Assembly (NCBI RefSeq): GCF_024808665.1
Contig: NZ_JANUBZ010000002.1
Coordinates: 62,001 to 126,000, forward strand
Reading direction: 5' to 3'
DNA length: 64,000 nt
From: Mucilaginibacter empetricola
GTDB lineage: Bacteria; Bacteroidota; Bacteroidia; Sphingobacteriales; Sphingobacteriaceae
The position numbers were made by a program, and so were the translations under genes. How positions within the stretch are numbered: the first letter of the stretch is position 1; each line of letters begins with the position of its first letter. Under the pieces are notes generated by a model. That model was given only the letters and a program-made list of their open reading frames with translations, was not told the DNA's origin and did not search any database. This document shows positions 1-9,125 of this stretch, in pieces.

Positions 1-369
1 ATTGTGATAAACCATCAAGTGGCGGTTGACTTTACGGGCCAGGTCGAACATCTGCTTAACCTCCGCACCGGTGGCAGCGGCGGGTTTTTCAACCAGCACA
101 TGTTTGCCGGCGTTTAGTGCTTTTATGGTAAGATCGAAATGGGTATTGTTTGGCGTGTTTACTATTACCAATTCTATTTCATTATCGGCTAATAATTCGT
201 CTACACTGTTGTAACTAATCACTTCCGGATACCGGGCGGCAGCCTTTTTTTCGTGACGTTCAACCACAGCCTTAAATTTAAAGTTTGGGTTGGTGCTCAC
301 AAACGGCGCATGGAATATCCTTCCAGACATACCGTACGACAATATTCCTGTTATAATAGGTTTTGACAT
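1..369 (-). CDS. Gfo/Idh/MocA family oxidoreductase (N-terminal part, cut by window edge)
   Basis: The first 123 codons of an NAD(P)-dependent oxidoreductase; the rest lies beyond base 1. The start at 369 reads MSKPIITGILSYGMSGRIFH, which resembles the Rossmann start of this family although the usual GxGxxG is altered. Further on, ELVIVNTPNNTHFDLTIKAL and GKHVLVEKPAA match the conserved NTPN..H and EKP motifs that close the nucleotide-binding domain. The substrate cannot be told, because the C-terminal domain is missing. The gene lies 36 bases downstream of the zinc protease gene on the same strand and could be co-transcribed with it. Confidence 0.88.
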   Translation of the reverse strand, partial: MSKPIITGILSYGMSGRIFHAPFVSTNPNFKFKAVVERHEKKAAARYPEVISYNSVDELLADNEIELVIVNTPNNTHFDLTIKALNAGKHVLVEKPAAATGAEVKQMFDLARKVNRHLMVYHN

Positions 370-405
370 GATTCTTCTCTTTTAATAAATACTAAAACTC
401 CCAAA

Positions 406-2826
406 TTATTCGCCAATTGGACTTCCATCTGGCATAGGCAATACAGGTGCTGGTTTAAACTTTTCGGGATCTTTTTCAAACTGGTTGATCTGCTGTAGCG
501 CAAACAGTAAACTGGCTTTTTGTTCGCTGCTTGTTGTTTTTGCCGAATTTGTTAGCCATGTTTTGAGGTTGTATATCTCCAATAAAGTAATACCCCGTAC
601 ACTCTCTGGAGCACTGTTATCGGCAGCCAAAGTAAGCAATTGTTTTAAAGTTAAACTGTTTACCAGGCCCTGTAGTTCGCCTTTGTAACCGTTTTGTTGC
701 GGCGCTTTCCAGGTTTGGGCAATCAGTTTATCTAAAACCGCTTCTAAGCCGGGTTGGCTGTTATCTCTTGCATGGTAATCAACCAATCTGGCAGCCCTTT
801 CGGGGTTCAGCATAAAAGCCAGGGTAGTTCCAGCGGCTGATTCTGCTGCTGCCATAGGGTCAAACGTTAAACCGGTATGCGATTTAAACAGCTCGCGCGT
901 ACGCGGATAGCCTACCGGGCGGGGTGGTATCATTTCAATCAGTTTTTCTGGAAGGGCCAGTGCGTCGGGGCTAAGCGTACTCATTAAGGCATCAAAAGCT
1001 TTCCATTGTTCGGCAGGGGTAATAAATTTGGTGATAACCTGTCCGTCGTTTTTGATGGCGTAGGTATAGTATAGGCCACCCAGCATTTTTGAAGCAGCTT
1101 CCACCTGGTAACGTTGCAGCAAGTAAATGGGTACCAATGCCTCCTCAATGGTAGCCATAGGCGCATCCTGCCTGATGGCCTTTTCCGAAAAATTATCCAG
1201 CAAATGCTTACGGATACCCATTAGCCTGTTCAATTCGTCGGCCGCGTTTGTGCCGTTATCCCAAAGGTGGGCCAGGGGATGAGCGCCACCGGCTGGGCGG
1301 GCATCGTCATCAGTAATAAATAAGTAGCCTTGTTTCAGCGTGGTATCAATAATAGCTTTTAATGCCGCGTCTTCATCTGTTCCGGCAGGGAAATCCTGGT
1401 AGCCAAATAAAATGGCTCTTTTGTCCCAACCGCCAATTTCGGTGGTATAAGCTTTTGAAAGATCCATGCTGCCATCTGCATTTAGGTTGATATATGGTGG
1501 CGGATAATCCATTACCGAGGCGCGGTCATTTACGCTTGCCGTAAAATTATGCTGTAGGCCAAGGGTATGCCCAACCTCATGGGCGGCTAATTGGTGCAAA
1601 CGAGCTATGGCCAGTTTCATCATGGCATCGCTAACGGGCTTGCCATCTTCATATGGCTGTAGCAGGCCTTCGGCAATTAAAAAATCCTGCCGGTCGCGTA
1701 ATGATCCTAATGATACCTGCCCTTTAATAATCTCTCCGGTACGTGGATCAACTATCGATGCTCCGTACGACCATCCCCTTGTGGAACGATGCACCCACTG
1801 AATAATGTTATACCTGATATCCATCGGGTCGGCATCTTCGGGCAGTAATTTTACCTGGAAGGCATTTTTATATCCAGCCGCTTCAAAAGCCTGATTCCAC
1901 CACGACGCACCTTCCATCAGGGCTGTCCGCACAGGCTCCGGAGCGCCACGATCAACATAATAAACAATAGGCTTTATCGCTTCGCTTACTGCTGCGCCCG
2001 GATCTTTCTTTTGCAGGCGATGCCGCGTAATAAAACGTTTTACAATGGGCTGGTCTATTGGCGTAGCGTAATCCATGTATTCATTATCAAAAAAACCAGA
2101 TCTCGGGTCAAACTTGCGGGGTTTATAGCCATCATCGGGCAGTTTTATAAAAGAATGATGCATGCGCACTGTAACCGCGTCAGGATCGGGTGTCACTGAG
2201 CTTATTTCATCGCCCTTGCCTTTTCCGTCAAGCGTTACAATAGCCTCGAATTCCGAATTATCAGGAAAGCTTTTGGTATTGGGCAGGTAAACTGCCGAAC
2301 GTGACTCATCTTCATTATAACTACCCTGTTTGCCATCATTCAAGCGGTCGGCAATGTGGTGGCTATCGCGTAACAAAAAAGGGGTAATGTCAATCAATAC
2401 CTTGTCGCCATCCTCCGCCTCTACTCTAAATCCCCAGATAACTGATTGTGCAAATGCCTCTTCTACCGATTTACGCTCATCGGCATTGTTGCTAACTGCA
2501 CGGTAGGCATAGTTAGGTTGTACAAGCAATATTTTAGGGCCGCTTTTAACGAATTTTACAATACGGCTATTACCAATCTGTCCACGATCGAGACCCAAAT
2601 CATTGGAGCCCACACCGGCGGGCAGAGAATTTACATATAGAAATTCTGAATTGAATTTATCGACCTCCAACAGTACGCGACCTGTTTTATCGTCCCAATA
2701 AAAATTGAAGTATCCGGTGTATTTGGTGAAGCCTTGAGTTTTGGTATCAATTTGGCTTACTTTTTGTGCTTTTACAAATGTGAAAAGGCAAAGTGCCATC
2801 AAAAGAAGGAGGTGTTTTTTTTTCAT
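406..2826 (-). CDS. Secreted zinc-dependent metalloprotease (metzincin type, DUF5117/DUF5118-like)
   Basis: An 806-residue protein with a signal peptide (MKKKHLLLLMALCLFTFVKA, then Q). The zinc site is a full metzincin consensus HExxHxxGxxH: H416, E417, H420 and H426, in AAHEVGHTLGLQHNF. About 27 residues further on VMDYPPPY can supply the methionine turn. The long N-terminal region (about 30-300) and the C-terminal helical region fit the Bacteroidota family annotated as zinc-dependent metalloprotease with DUF5117 and DUF4953-like domains. It should act in the periplasm or outside the cell; the substrate is unknown. The start is clear: an ATG directly before the signal peptide. Confidence 0.9.
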   Translation of the reverse strand: MKKKHLLLLMALCLFTFVKAQKVSQIDTKTQGFTKYTGYFNFYWDDKTGRVLLEVDKFNSEFLYVNSLPAGVGSNDLGLDRGQIGNSRIVKFVKSGPKILLVQPNYAYRAVSNNADERKSVEEAFAQSVIWGFRVEAEDGDKVLIDITPFLLRDSHHIADRLNDGKQGSYNEDESRSAVYLPNTKSFPDNSEFEAIVTLDGKGKGDEISSVTPDPDAVTVRMHHSFIKLPDDGYKPRKFDPRSGFFDNEYMDYATPIDQPIVKRFITRHRLQKKDPGAAVSEAIKPIVYYVDRGAPEPVRTALMEGASWWNQAFEAAGYKNAFQVKLLPEDADPMDIRYNIIQWVHRSTRGWSYGASIVDPRTGEIIKGQVSLGSLRDRQDFLIAEGLLQPYEDGKPVSDAMMKLAIARLHQLAAHEVGHTLGLQHNFTASVNDRASVMDYPPPYINLNADGSMDLSKAYTTEIGGWDKRAILFGYQDFPAGTDEDAALKAIIDTTLKQGYLFITDDDARPAGGAHPLAHLWDNGTNAADELNRLMGIRKHLLDNFSEKAIRQDAPMATIEEALVPIYLLQRYQVEAASKMLGGLYYTYAIKNDGQVITKFITPAEQWKAFDALMSTLSPDALALPEKLIEMIPPRPVGYPRTRELFKSHTGLTFDPMAAAESAAGTTLAFMLNPERAARLVDYHARDNSQPGLEAVLDKLIAQTWKAPQQNGYKGELQGLVNSLTLKQLLTLAADNSAPESVRGITLLEIYNLKTWLTNSAKTTSSEQKASLLFALQQINQFEKDPEKFKPAPVLPMPDGSPIGE

Positions 2827-3003
2827 GTGGACTATTGCAATATTCAGTCTAAAATATTACTTTTATTTATTAGTTTCCAATTATTTGCCTATTTGATTAT
2901 TAAAGGCTTTCTGAATCCTAAGCCCTTTTCATCGTAACAATTGTTAAAAAGCCCAAAACTTTTATAATTTCGACCTCGTATAAAGAAAATCTAAATATAG
3001 CTC

Positions 3004-3423
3004 ATGAATTTTAACAGCAAACCGGTTAGTGTTTTACTTGTTGATGATGACGAAATTAACAACTTCATCTCTATTAAGTTAATAAAGAAGGCTTTATTAA
3101 ACACTGATATTATGGCTTGCCTGAACGGTAGATTTGCTATTGATGAGCTGTTAGAAATTCAGAAAAAAGATCCTACTAAGTTGCCCGATTACATCTTACT
3201 GGACATTAATATGCCCATAATGAACGGATGGGAGTTTTTGGACGAGTACACCCGCTTGGGCGTCGACCCGCTGGGTAAGAGCAAAATATTCATCATTTCA
3301 TCGTCGGTATTCAGTAACGATATCAACAAAGCCAGATCGTACCCACTGGTAAAGGATTTTATCTCCAAACCGCTTAACGTTGAAAAAATTGTTGAGCTTT
3401 TTAAAGTAGAAGACCCCGCTTAA
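3004..3423 (+). CDS. Single-domain response regulator
   Basis: A 139-residue receiver domain with no output domain. The acidic pair lies in LLVDDDEIN (about 12-20), the phosphoacceptor is D67 in LLDINMP, the switch Ser/Thr lies in the IISSS strand near residue 100, and the conserved lysine is K122 in ISKPL. CheY-like proteins of this length in Bacteroidota often serve as phosphorelay intermediates or act through protein contacts. No histidine kinase is nearby, so the partner is unknown. The stop codon overlaps the stop of the convergent MBL-fold gene. Confidence 0.92.
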   Translation: MNFNSKPVSVLLVDDDEINNFISIKLIKKALLNTDIMACLNGRFAIDELLEIQKKDPTKLPDYILLDINMPIMNGWEFLDEYTRLGVDPLGKSKIFIISSSVFSNDINKARSYPLVKDFISKPLNVEKIVELFKVEDPA

Positions 3424-4190
3424 GCCGGATCGATCTTGAAATGATCGTCCTGATGACTCACCTTTCCTATCGCCAGTGACTTGGCATGATAAAACAAACA
3501 CGTCCAACCTTCATCTGCCGCAATTTTACCATATTCTTCACGTAGCTGCATCGCTTTACGGCCATCAAAATCATATTTGGCTATAAACTTACGTATCAAT
3601 TGTTCAGGCTCCGGCAGTTCGTCACCACCAAAAAAACATTTAGTGCCACCGTTTTCAATCCAAAAAACCTGATGAAAAGGACAATGCCCACCCGATAACT
3701 CGTAGCGGATATCGTTTTGTAATTGCCCTGATCCTTCAACAAAGTGAATATCCACGCGGTTATACAGCGCCTCAAAAATTTCTTTATGGTATGATGATGA
3801 TTTACCGCTCATCCCAAACTCCCATTCGCCTTTTTGAATAATATGCTGCGCCTGCGGAAAGCTGGGAACCAGTTTGCCATTGCGCTCAACCACTAAACCG
3901 CCCGAGTGATCATAGTGTAAATGCGACATCAGCACCAGGGTCACATCTTCGGGCTGGAAACCTGCATTGCGGATATGCTGGTGAATAATCAGCTCGTCAC
4001 TGGCATTTTTATAACCCAGCCCGGTATCCAGTACTATCAAGTCCGAAGCGGTTTTTATCAGGAATGGGTTTACATGTATAAATAACGAGGCCGGGCGCTC
4101 GCGGTAGTTATCAACTTCGGGATTAAAGGGGATAAATTTTTTGGAAGCATCAACAGAATATGATCCCTCGCCTAAAGCAAAAATCTTCAT
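3420..4190 (-). CDS. MBL-fold metallo-hydrolase
   Basis: A 256-residue metallo-beta-lactamase-fold protein. The metal-binding HxHxDH motif is SHLHYDHSGG (about 94-103). A GGHCPFHQVF segment supplies the next histidine and FFGGDELPEP the bridging aspartate. There is no signal peptide, so it is probably cytoplasmic. The family includes lactonases and thioesterases, and the substrate cannot be told from sequence alone. The gene converges on the response regulator and the two stop codons overlap. Confidence 0.85.
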   Translation of the reverse strand: MKIFALGEGSYSVDASKKFIPFNPEVDNYRERPASLFIHVNPFLIKTASDLIVLDTGLGYKNASDELIIHQHIRNAGFQPEDVTLVLMSHLHYDHSGGLVVERNGKLVPSFPQAQHIIQKGEWEFGMSGKSSSYHKEIFEALYNRVDIHFVEGSGQLQNDIRYELSGGHCPFHQVFWIENGGTKCFFGGDELPEPEQLIRKFIAKYDFDGRKAMQLREEYGKIAADEGWTCLFYHAKSLAIGKVSHQDDHFKIDPA

Positions 4191-4305
4191 TAATGGGTTA
4201 TCTTTCTAAAAATCAACTAACACAATATAAACAGTAAGGCTGCACACAAATCAATACACAGTATTCACAATTTCGCCTATCTTTACTGTTTTATTACACA
4301 AAGAT

Positions 4306-6009
4306 ATGAATAAACGGTGGTCTGTAAGGGATAAGGCTGATGAACATGAAGTAAATGCATTGGCTGCCGCCCTTAATATCGACGCTGTTTTAAGCAGCCT
4401 GCTGATAAACAGGGGCATAAAAGACTACGAAGCTGCCAAACTCTTTTTCAGGCCTGATGAAAGGCATCTGCATGATCCTTTCCTGATGAAGGATATGGAA
4501 AAAGCCGTTGAACGTATTGAAACTGCTATAGCCGCCGGTGAAAAGATTTTGATTTATGGCGATTATGATGTTGATGGCACAACAGCCGTTTCTTTAGTGT
4601 ACAGCTTCTTTAAAAAGTATTACGATAAGCTGGAATATTATATCCCGGACAGATATTTGGAAGGATACGGAATTTCTACCATCAGTATTGATTACGCCGA
4701 GAAGAACGACTTTAAACTGATCATCGCTTTAGATTGTGGCATTAAATCTGTTGATAAAATAGCCTATGCCAACACAAAAGGCATTGATTATATTATTGGT
4801 GATCACCATTTACCCGGCGCTGAGTTGCCCGAGGCTGTAGCAGTACTTGACCCGAAAAGGGTTGATTGCGAATATCCTTATAAAGAACTATCGGGCTGCG
4901 GTATTGGCTTTAAACTGATACAGGCTTATGCTGAAAAAAATGATATCCCATTTGAAGAAGTAACCCAGTATCTGGACCTGGTTTGCATCAGTATTGCTTG
5001 CGATATTGTACATATTACCGGCGAAAACCGGGTGCTGGCCCATTTGGGTCTGCAAAAAATAAATACCAACCCCAGCATGGGCGTTAAAACCCTGATGGAT
5101 GTTGCCGGCAGAGGGAACTGTTATACGATATCGGATGTGGTGTTTTTACTGGGTCCGCGTATAAACGCAGCCGGGCGCATTGATGATGCCAAGCATGCGG
5201 TTGAATTATTGATAGCCAGTAATGAAACAACGGCCAAAGAAAAAAGTGAGTTGATTAATGTGCGGAACACGGAACGCAAAGGTCACGATTTATCCATTAC
5301 CGACGAAGCTTTAAGTATTATTGATAATAACGAAGAGTTGATTGGCCGTAAATCAACCGTGGTGTTTAATGAAAACTGGCATAAGGGTGTTATAGGTATT
5401 GTTGCATCGCGGTTAACTGAAAAATATTACCGGCCCACTATTGTGTTAACCCGTTCAAATGGACATGTGGCAGGGTCGGCGCGTTCGGTGTTGGGATACG
5501 ATTTGTACGAGGCTTTATGCGGATGCAGCGATTTGTTGATTCAGTTTGGCGGCCATAAATATGCAGCGGGCCTTACTATGCATCCCGAAAATGTGGATGC
5601 CTTTATCAATCGGTTTGAAGAGGTGGTAAGCTCAACTATAAAACCCGAACAATTAATACAGCAGATACAAATTGACGCCGAATTACGTTTAAGCCAGGTG
5701 GAACCGAAATTTTTCAGGATACTGAACCAGTTTGCACCGTTTGGTCCCGAGAATATGGCGCCGGTTTTCCTGAGTAAAAATGTGTATGTTAGTGGTAGCG
5801 CCGGCCTGGTGGGCGGTAATCATTTAAAGATGACAGTAATACAGGAAGGATCGGCAGGCTTTGAGGCGATAGCATTTAATCATGGCGAATATCTATCTAA
5901 AATAAAAAAAGACGTACCTTTTGATATTTGTTACGCCATTGAAGAAAACGTATGGAAAGAGCGCCGTACTATACAATTAAATATAAAAGGGATAAGGTTT
6001 AGTGATTAG
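4306..6009 (+). CDS. recJ: Single-stranded-DNA-specific exonuclease RecJ
   Basis: A 567-residue DHH-superfamily nuclease that degrades single-stranded DNA 5' to 3' in recombination and mismatch repair. The metal-binding motifs are visible: GDYDVDG (D86, D88, D90), D143 in ALDCG, and D166-H167-H168 in GDHHLPG. The DHHA1 domain carries the expected GGHKYAAGLT near residue 420, followed by the C-terminal OB-fold region. Length is normal for Bacteroidota RecJ. The gene is followed 97 bases later by lptB on the same strand. Confidence 0.96.
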   Translation: MNKRWSVRDKADEHEVNALAAALNIDAVLSSLLINRGIKDYEAAKLFFRPDERHLHDPFLMKDMEKAVERIETAIAAGEKILIYGDYDVDGTTAVSLVYSFFKKYYDKLEYYIPDRYLEGYGISTISIDYAEKNDFKLIIALDCGIKSVDKIAYANTKGIDYIIGDHHLPGAELPEAVAVLDPKRVDCEYPYKELSGCGIGFKLIQAYAEKNDIPFEEVTQYLDLVCISIACDIVHITGENRVLAHLGLQKINTNPSMGVKTLMDVAGRGNCYTISDVVFLLGPRINAAGRIDDAKHAVELLIASNETTAKEKSELINVRNTERKGHDLSITDEALSIIDNNEELIGRKSTVVFNENWHKGVIGIVASRLTEKYYRPTIVLTRSNGHVAGSARSVLGYDLYEALCGCSDLLIQFGGHKYAAGLTMHPENVDAFINRFEEVVSSTIKPEQLIQQIQIDAELRLSQVEPKFFRILNQFAPFGPENMAPVFLSKNVYVSGSAGLVGGNHLKMTVIQEGSAGFEAIAFNHGEYLSKIKKDVPFDICYAIEENVWKERRTIQLNIKGIRFSD

Positions 6010-6063
6010 TGGTTGGAGATTAGAGATCAGGAAGAAGAAAATAATATTAAAAACAATTAACCT

Positions 6064-6097
6064 CAATCGGTGAAATCGAATTAAATCGGTGTAATCG
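6064..6097 (+). repeat. Short direct repeat between recJ and lptB
   Basis: Two copies of AATCGGTGWAATCG (W is A or T) stand 19 bases apart immediately before lptB. The pattern resembles other short low-complexity intergenic repeats in this window. No function is evident. Confidence 0.5.
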
Positions 6098-6106
6098 TGC
6101 AATAAA

Positions 6107-6853
6107 ATGATTCTAAGAGCAGATAATTTATTAAAAAAATATAAGCAGCGTACAGTTGTAAACGATGTTTCATTTAATGTTTCACAGGGCGAAATTGTTG
6201 GTTTGCTAGGCCCCAACGGTGCAGGTAAAACCACATCGTTTTATATGATTGTGGGTTTGATAAAGCCTAACGAGGGGCAGATATTTTTGGATGACGAAAA
6301 TATAACTACCGACCCGATGTACCGGCGGGCACAAAAGGGGATTGGTTACCTGGCGCAGGAGGCTTCTGTATTTCGTAAACTTACGGTTGAAGACAATATA
6401 AAAGCTGTGCTGGAAATGGGTAAGATGAGCAAGGATAAGCAAAAAGACAAATTGGAAGAGCTGATTGACGAGTTTAGCTTACACAAAGTGCGCCGTAACC
6501 GGGGCGATTTGCTATCAGGTGGTGAGCGCCGTCGTACGGAGATTGCCAGAGCTTTGGCTGCCGAGCCTAATTTTATTTTGCTGGATGAGCCTTTTGCAGG
6601 GGTTGACCCCATTGCGGTAGAAGAAATACAAGCCATGGTTGCCAAGTTAAGAACACGTAATATTGGTATTTTAATTACCGATCATAACGTGCAGGAAACC
6701 CTATCCATTACCGATAGAGCTTACCTGCTTTTTGAAGGAAAAATATTAGAATCAGGTGTGCCCGAAGTGCTGGCGGCTAATGAGATGGTGAGAAAGGTTT
6801 ACCTGGGTGCAAATTTTGTATTGAAGCGGAAAACTTTCGACCATATCAAATAG
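6107..6853 (+). CDS. lptB: LPS export ABC transporter ATPase LptB
   Basis: A 248-residue ABC ATPase that powers lipopolysaccharide extraction from the inner membrane with LptFG and LptC. Walker A is GPNGAGKTT (35-43), the signature is LSGGERR (136-142), and Walker B ends in LLDEP (D160, E161), followed by FAGVDP and the H-loop ITDHNV. The LptB-specific pattern (signature followed by RRTEIARAL) and the length support LptB over other ABC ATPases. The GH3-family gene begins 9 bases after the stop, so the two are probably co-transcribed. Confidence 0.94.
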   Translation: MILRADNLLKKYKQRTVVNDVSFNVSQGEIVGLLGPNGAGKTTSFYMIVGLIKPNEGQIFLDDENITTDPMYRRAQKGIGYLAQEASVFRKLTVEDNIKAVLEMGKMSKDKQKDKLEELIDEFSLHKVRRNRGDLLSGGERRRTEIARALAAEPNFILLDEPFAGVDPIAVEEIQAMVAKLRTRNIGILITDHNVQETLSITDRAYLLFEGKILESGVPEVLAANEMVRKVYLGANFVLKRKTFDHIK

Positions 6854-6862
6854 CCAAAACGT

Positions 6863-8383
6863 ATGACCATTTTTAACTCTGTTTTTACCTGGTTTATGAA
6901 AAAGCGTATCCATCAGATAGAGCTTTTTATGAAATACCCGAATGAAGTGCAGGAAGAATGGTTTGAACAGCTTATATCAGGAGCTGAAAAAACAGAGTGG
7001 GGTAAAAAGTATGGATATAAAAGCATATTGAGCCTTAATGATTTTAAGGAACGGGTACCCATCCAGAATTATGATTCGTTGAAGCCCTATATTGAAAGAA
7101 TGCTGCGGGGCGAGCAAAACGTTCTGTGGCCCTCAGAAATTCGTTGGTTTGCCAAATCATCAGGCACAACGAGCGACAGGAGCAAATTTATTCCTGTAAG
7201 TGAAGAGGCGCTGGAAGAATGCCATTTTAAAGGCGGTAAAGACCTGCTTACCATCTACTTTAATAATAACCCCAATGCCCGCATGTTTACGGGTAAAATA
7301 CTAACGCTGGGTGGCAGCGCTCAGGTGAGTCAGTTAAGCCCTGATACTTCTTTTGGCGATCTTTCGGCGGTATTGATGAAGAACTTACCGCTTTGGGCCG
7401 AGTTTCACCGCACACCACACATGGATATCGCCTTGCTGGAGGATTTTGAGGAAAAGATTGAGAAAATGGCTTATGCCACCAAAGATGTAAATGTTACCAG
7501 CCTGAGCGGCGTACCTACCTGGAATATTTTACTATTTAAGCGCATACTGGAAATTACAGGCAAAAAAAACCTGCTGGAAGTTTGGCCCAACCTGGAGATG
7601 TATTTTCATGGTGCCGTAAACTTTACGCCTTACCGCGAGCAGTTTAAAAAGCTGATCCCCAAGGATGATATGTATTACCTGGAGAACTACAATGCTTCCG
7701 AAGGTTTTTTTGGGATACAGGATACCCGCGAACCCGGCGAAATGTTGCTGATGCTTGACTATGGCATTTTTTATGAGTTTTTGCCGGTTGAAAATGTATT
7801 TAAGGAAAACCCGGATACACTTACACTGGATGAGGTGGAACTGGATAAAAATTATGCGCTCATTATCAGTACCAATGCCGGCCTTTGGCGATATATGATT
7901 GGCGATACGGTGAAGTTTACCTCGTTATCGCCCTTCCGTATACAGGTAACCGGACGTACCAAACATTTTATTAATGCCTTTGGCGAGGAATTGATAATAG
8001 ATAATGCCGAACGGGCATTGGATGAAGCCTGCCAGCAAACCGGCGCGATTATTCGCGATTATACCGCCGCCCCGGTTTATTTTAATGGCGACAGCAGTGG
8101 TGCACATGAATGGATAATAGAATTTGAAAAACGCCCGGCCGAATTTGAACGTTTTATTGATATAATGGACGAAACCCTGCGCCGTGTTAACTCTGATTAT
8201 GACGCCAAACGCTTTAAAGATATGGCGCTACGCCGCCCCATCGTTCAAAATGCACCCAAAGGCACTTTCTTTAACTGGATGAAAGAGCGCGGCAAAATTG
8301 GCGGTCAGCATAAAGTTCCACGTCTGGCTAATAACCGGGAGTATGTTGATAGTATTTTAAAGGTAATGGAGTTGGTGGGGTAG
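6863..8383 (+). CDS. GH3 auxin-responsive promoter family protein
   Basis: A 506-residue member of the GH3 family, which in plants conjugates acyl acids to amino acids by adenylation. The first ATP-binding motif is seen as AKSSGTTSDRSKFIPVS (about 107-123), and further conserved blocks are YLENYNASEGFFG and the C-terminal GTFFNWMKERGKIGGQHK. Bacterial members are common in Bacteroidota, but their substrate is not established. Close linkage to lptB (9 bases) suggests an envelope-related or housekeeping role; that is an inference. The start at MTIFNSVFTWFMKKR is the usual N-terminus. Confidence 0.9.
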   Translation: MTIFNSVFTWFMKKRIHQIELFMKYPNEVQEEWFEQLISGAEKTEWGKKYGYKSILSLNDFKERVPIQNYDSLKPYIERMLRGEQNVLWPSEIRWFAKSSGTTSDRSKFIPVSEEALEECHFKGGKDLLTIYFNNNPNARMFTGKILTLGGSAQVSQLSPDTSFGDLSAVLMKNLPLWAEFHRTPHMDIALLEDFEEKIEKMAYATKDVNVTSLSGVPTWNILLFKRILEITGKKNLLEVWPNLEMYFHGAVNFTPYREQFKKLIPKDDMYYLENYNASEGFFGIQDTREPGEMLLMLDYGIFYEFLPVENVFKENPDTLTLDEVELDKNYALIISTNAGLWRYMIGDTVKFTSLSPFRIQVTGRTKHFINAFGEELIIDNAERALDEACQQTGAIIRDYTAAPVYFNGDSSGAHEWIIEFEKRPAEFERFIDIMDETLRRVNSDYDAKRFKDMALRRPIVQNAPKGTFFNWMKERGKIGGQHKVPRLANNREYVDSILKVMELVG

Positions 8384-8427
8384 ATGTACTTTTCTTCTCT
8401 TTCTAGTTGAATGATAATTTGACTTGA

Positions 8428-8634
8428 CTACGAGTTCTTCTTTTTAAGAAGCATAGCTTTAGCGCTAATTTCCTGTACGGAAATATTTTCAAATAAGTTT
8501 TTTTGCCAAACAGTATAGTCAAAAGGATCTCTATTTAACAGTGTAATAAACCTTTCTGCATCAACCTCGCCAAGAGCTTCGAGTAGCGCTCCCAATCCTT
8601 TTTGTTTTACTTCAGCATCTGTTATAGTTGTCAT
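8428..8634 (-). CDS. Small partner protein of a PIN-domain toxin (probable antitoxin)
   Basis: A 68-residue acidic-to-neutral protein (MTTITDAEVKQKGLGALLEA...). It overlaps the end of the PIN gene by four bases (ATGA), which implies translational coupling. Small proteins of this type that begin with a 'KQKGLxxLxxxLG' pattern and contain RDPFDYTxWQ occur beside PIN genes in other bacteria, so an antitoxin role is likely. No DNA-binding motif is obvious. The order is unusual, with the toxin first. Its reading frame is intact although the toxin frame is broken. Confidence 0.65.
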   Translation of the reverse strand: MTTITDAEVKQKGLGALLEALGEVDAERFITLLNRDPFDYTVWQKNLFENISVQEISAKAMLLKKKNS

Positions 8635-9069
8635 ACTTCTTCAATAATATTAATAAACTCTATCGGACTCAATACCTTAATCTCATCACTGCGAAACATC
8701 TTTTTTTGAATAAAATCGTCGGTAGTGAGAAAATATTCGCTATTGGCCACTATCGCGCAAGCTAAATGTAAAGCATCTTTTGCTTTTATTCCCATTTTTG
8801 CAAAATTTGTAGCCTTTAACAAAACTTCCTCATTTTCAACTATATCTATGGTTGATAAATGCCTCCATTTTTCAATGGTATATTTTCTTTCAGGAAAGGG
8901 GTTGGCTTCGTTCTCAAAATCCAATATGTACGACCATGTCAACTCTATCTTCCCCCGATCTTATCATTAATTGTACATATAGCTTAGCATCTGTTTCCAA
9001 TTTTACCCTGATACTTGATTGATCATCAAAAGGGCGATTAAAGCAGCAATTATCAAGGTATATGCGCAT
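8631..9069 (-). pseudogene. PIN-domain (VapC-like) toxin, frameshifted
   Basis: Reading from ATG at 9069 gives MRIYLDNCCFNRPFDDQ, a typical start of a PIN-domain family, and continues to about codon 38 (LMIRSG). There the frame breaks in a run of five C on the plus strand (8952-8956). Removing one base restores RSGKIELTWSYILDFEN and leads into the second half (KAKDALHLA, FLTTDDF) ending at 8631. Total span is 439 bases, exactly one more than 146 codons. The metal-binding acids are D6 and the later D in AKDALHLA and TTDDF. This is either a natural inactivation, a phase-variable tract or a sequencing error. The downstream partner gene is intact. Confidence 0.75.
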
Positions 9070-9081
9070 ATATCAAATATA
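9059..9081 (-). promoter_or_regulatory. Promoter and palindromic operator of the PIN locus
   Basis: A perfect Bacteroidota -7 box TATATTTG lies at 9074-9081 (minus strand). It adjoins a perfect 14-base palindrome TATATGCGCATATA at 9059-9072 that covers the start codon. The layout predicts a transcript starting at or within a few bases of the ATG, and an operator that could block it. Confidence 0.55.
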
Positions 9082-9125
9082 CTAAATAGATGTTCTTTTT
9101 TAATTTTGATTTTCTGAACGCTGCG

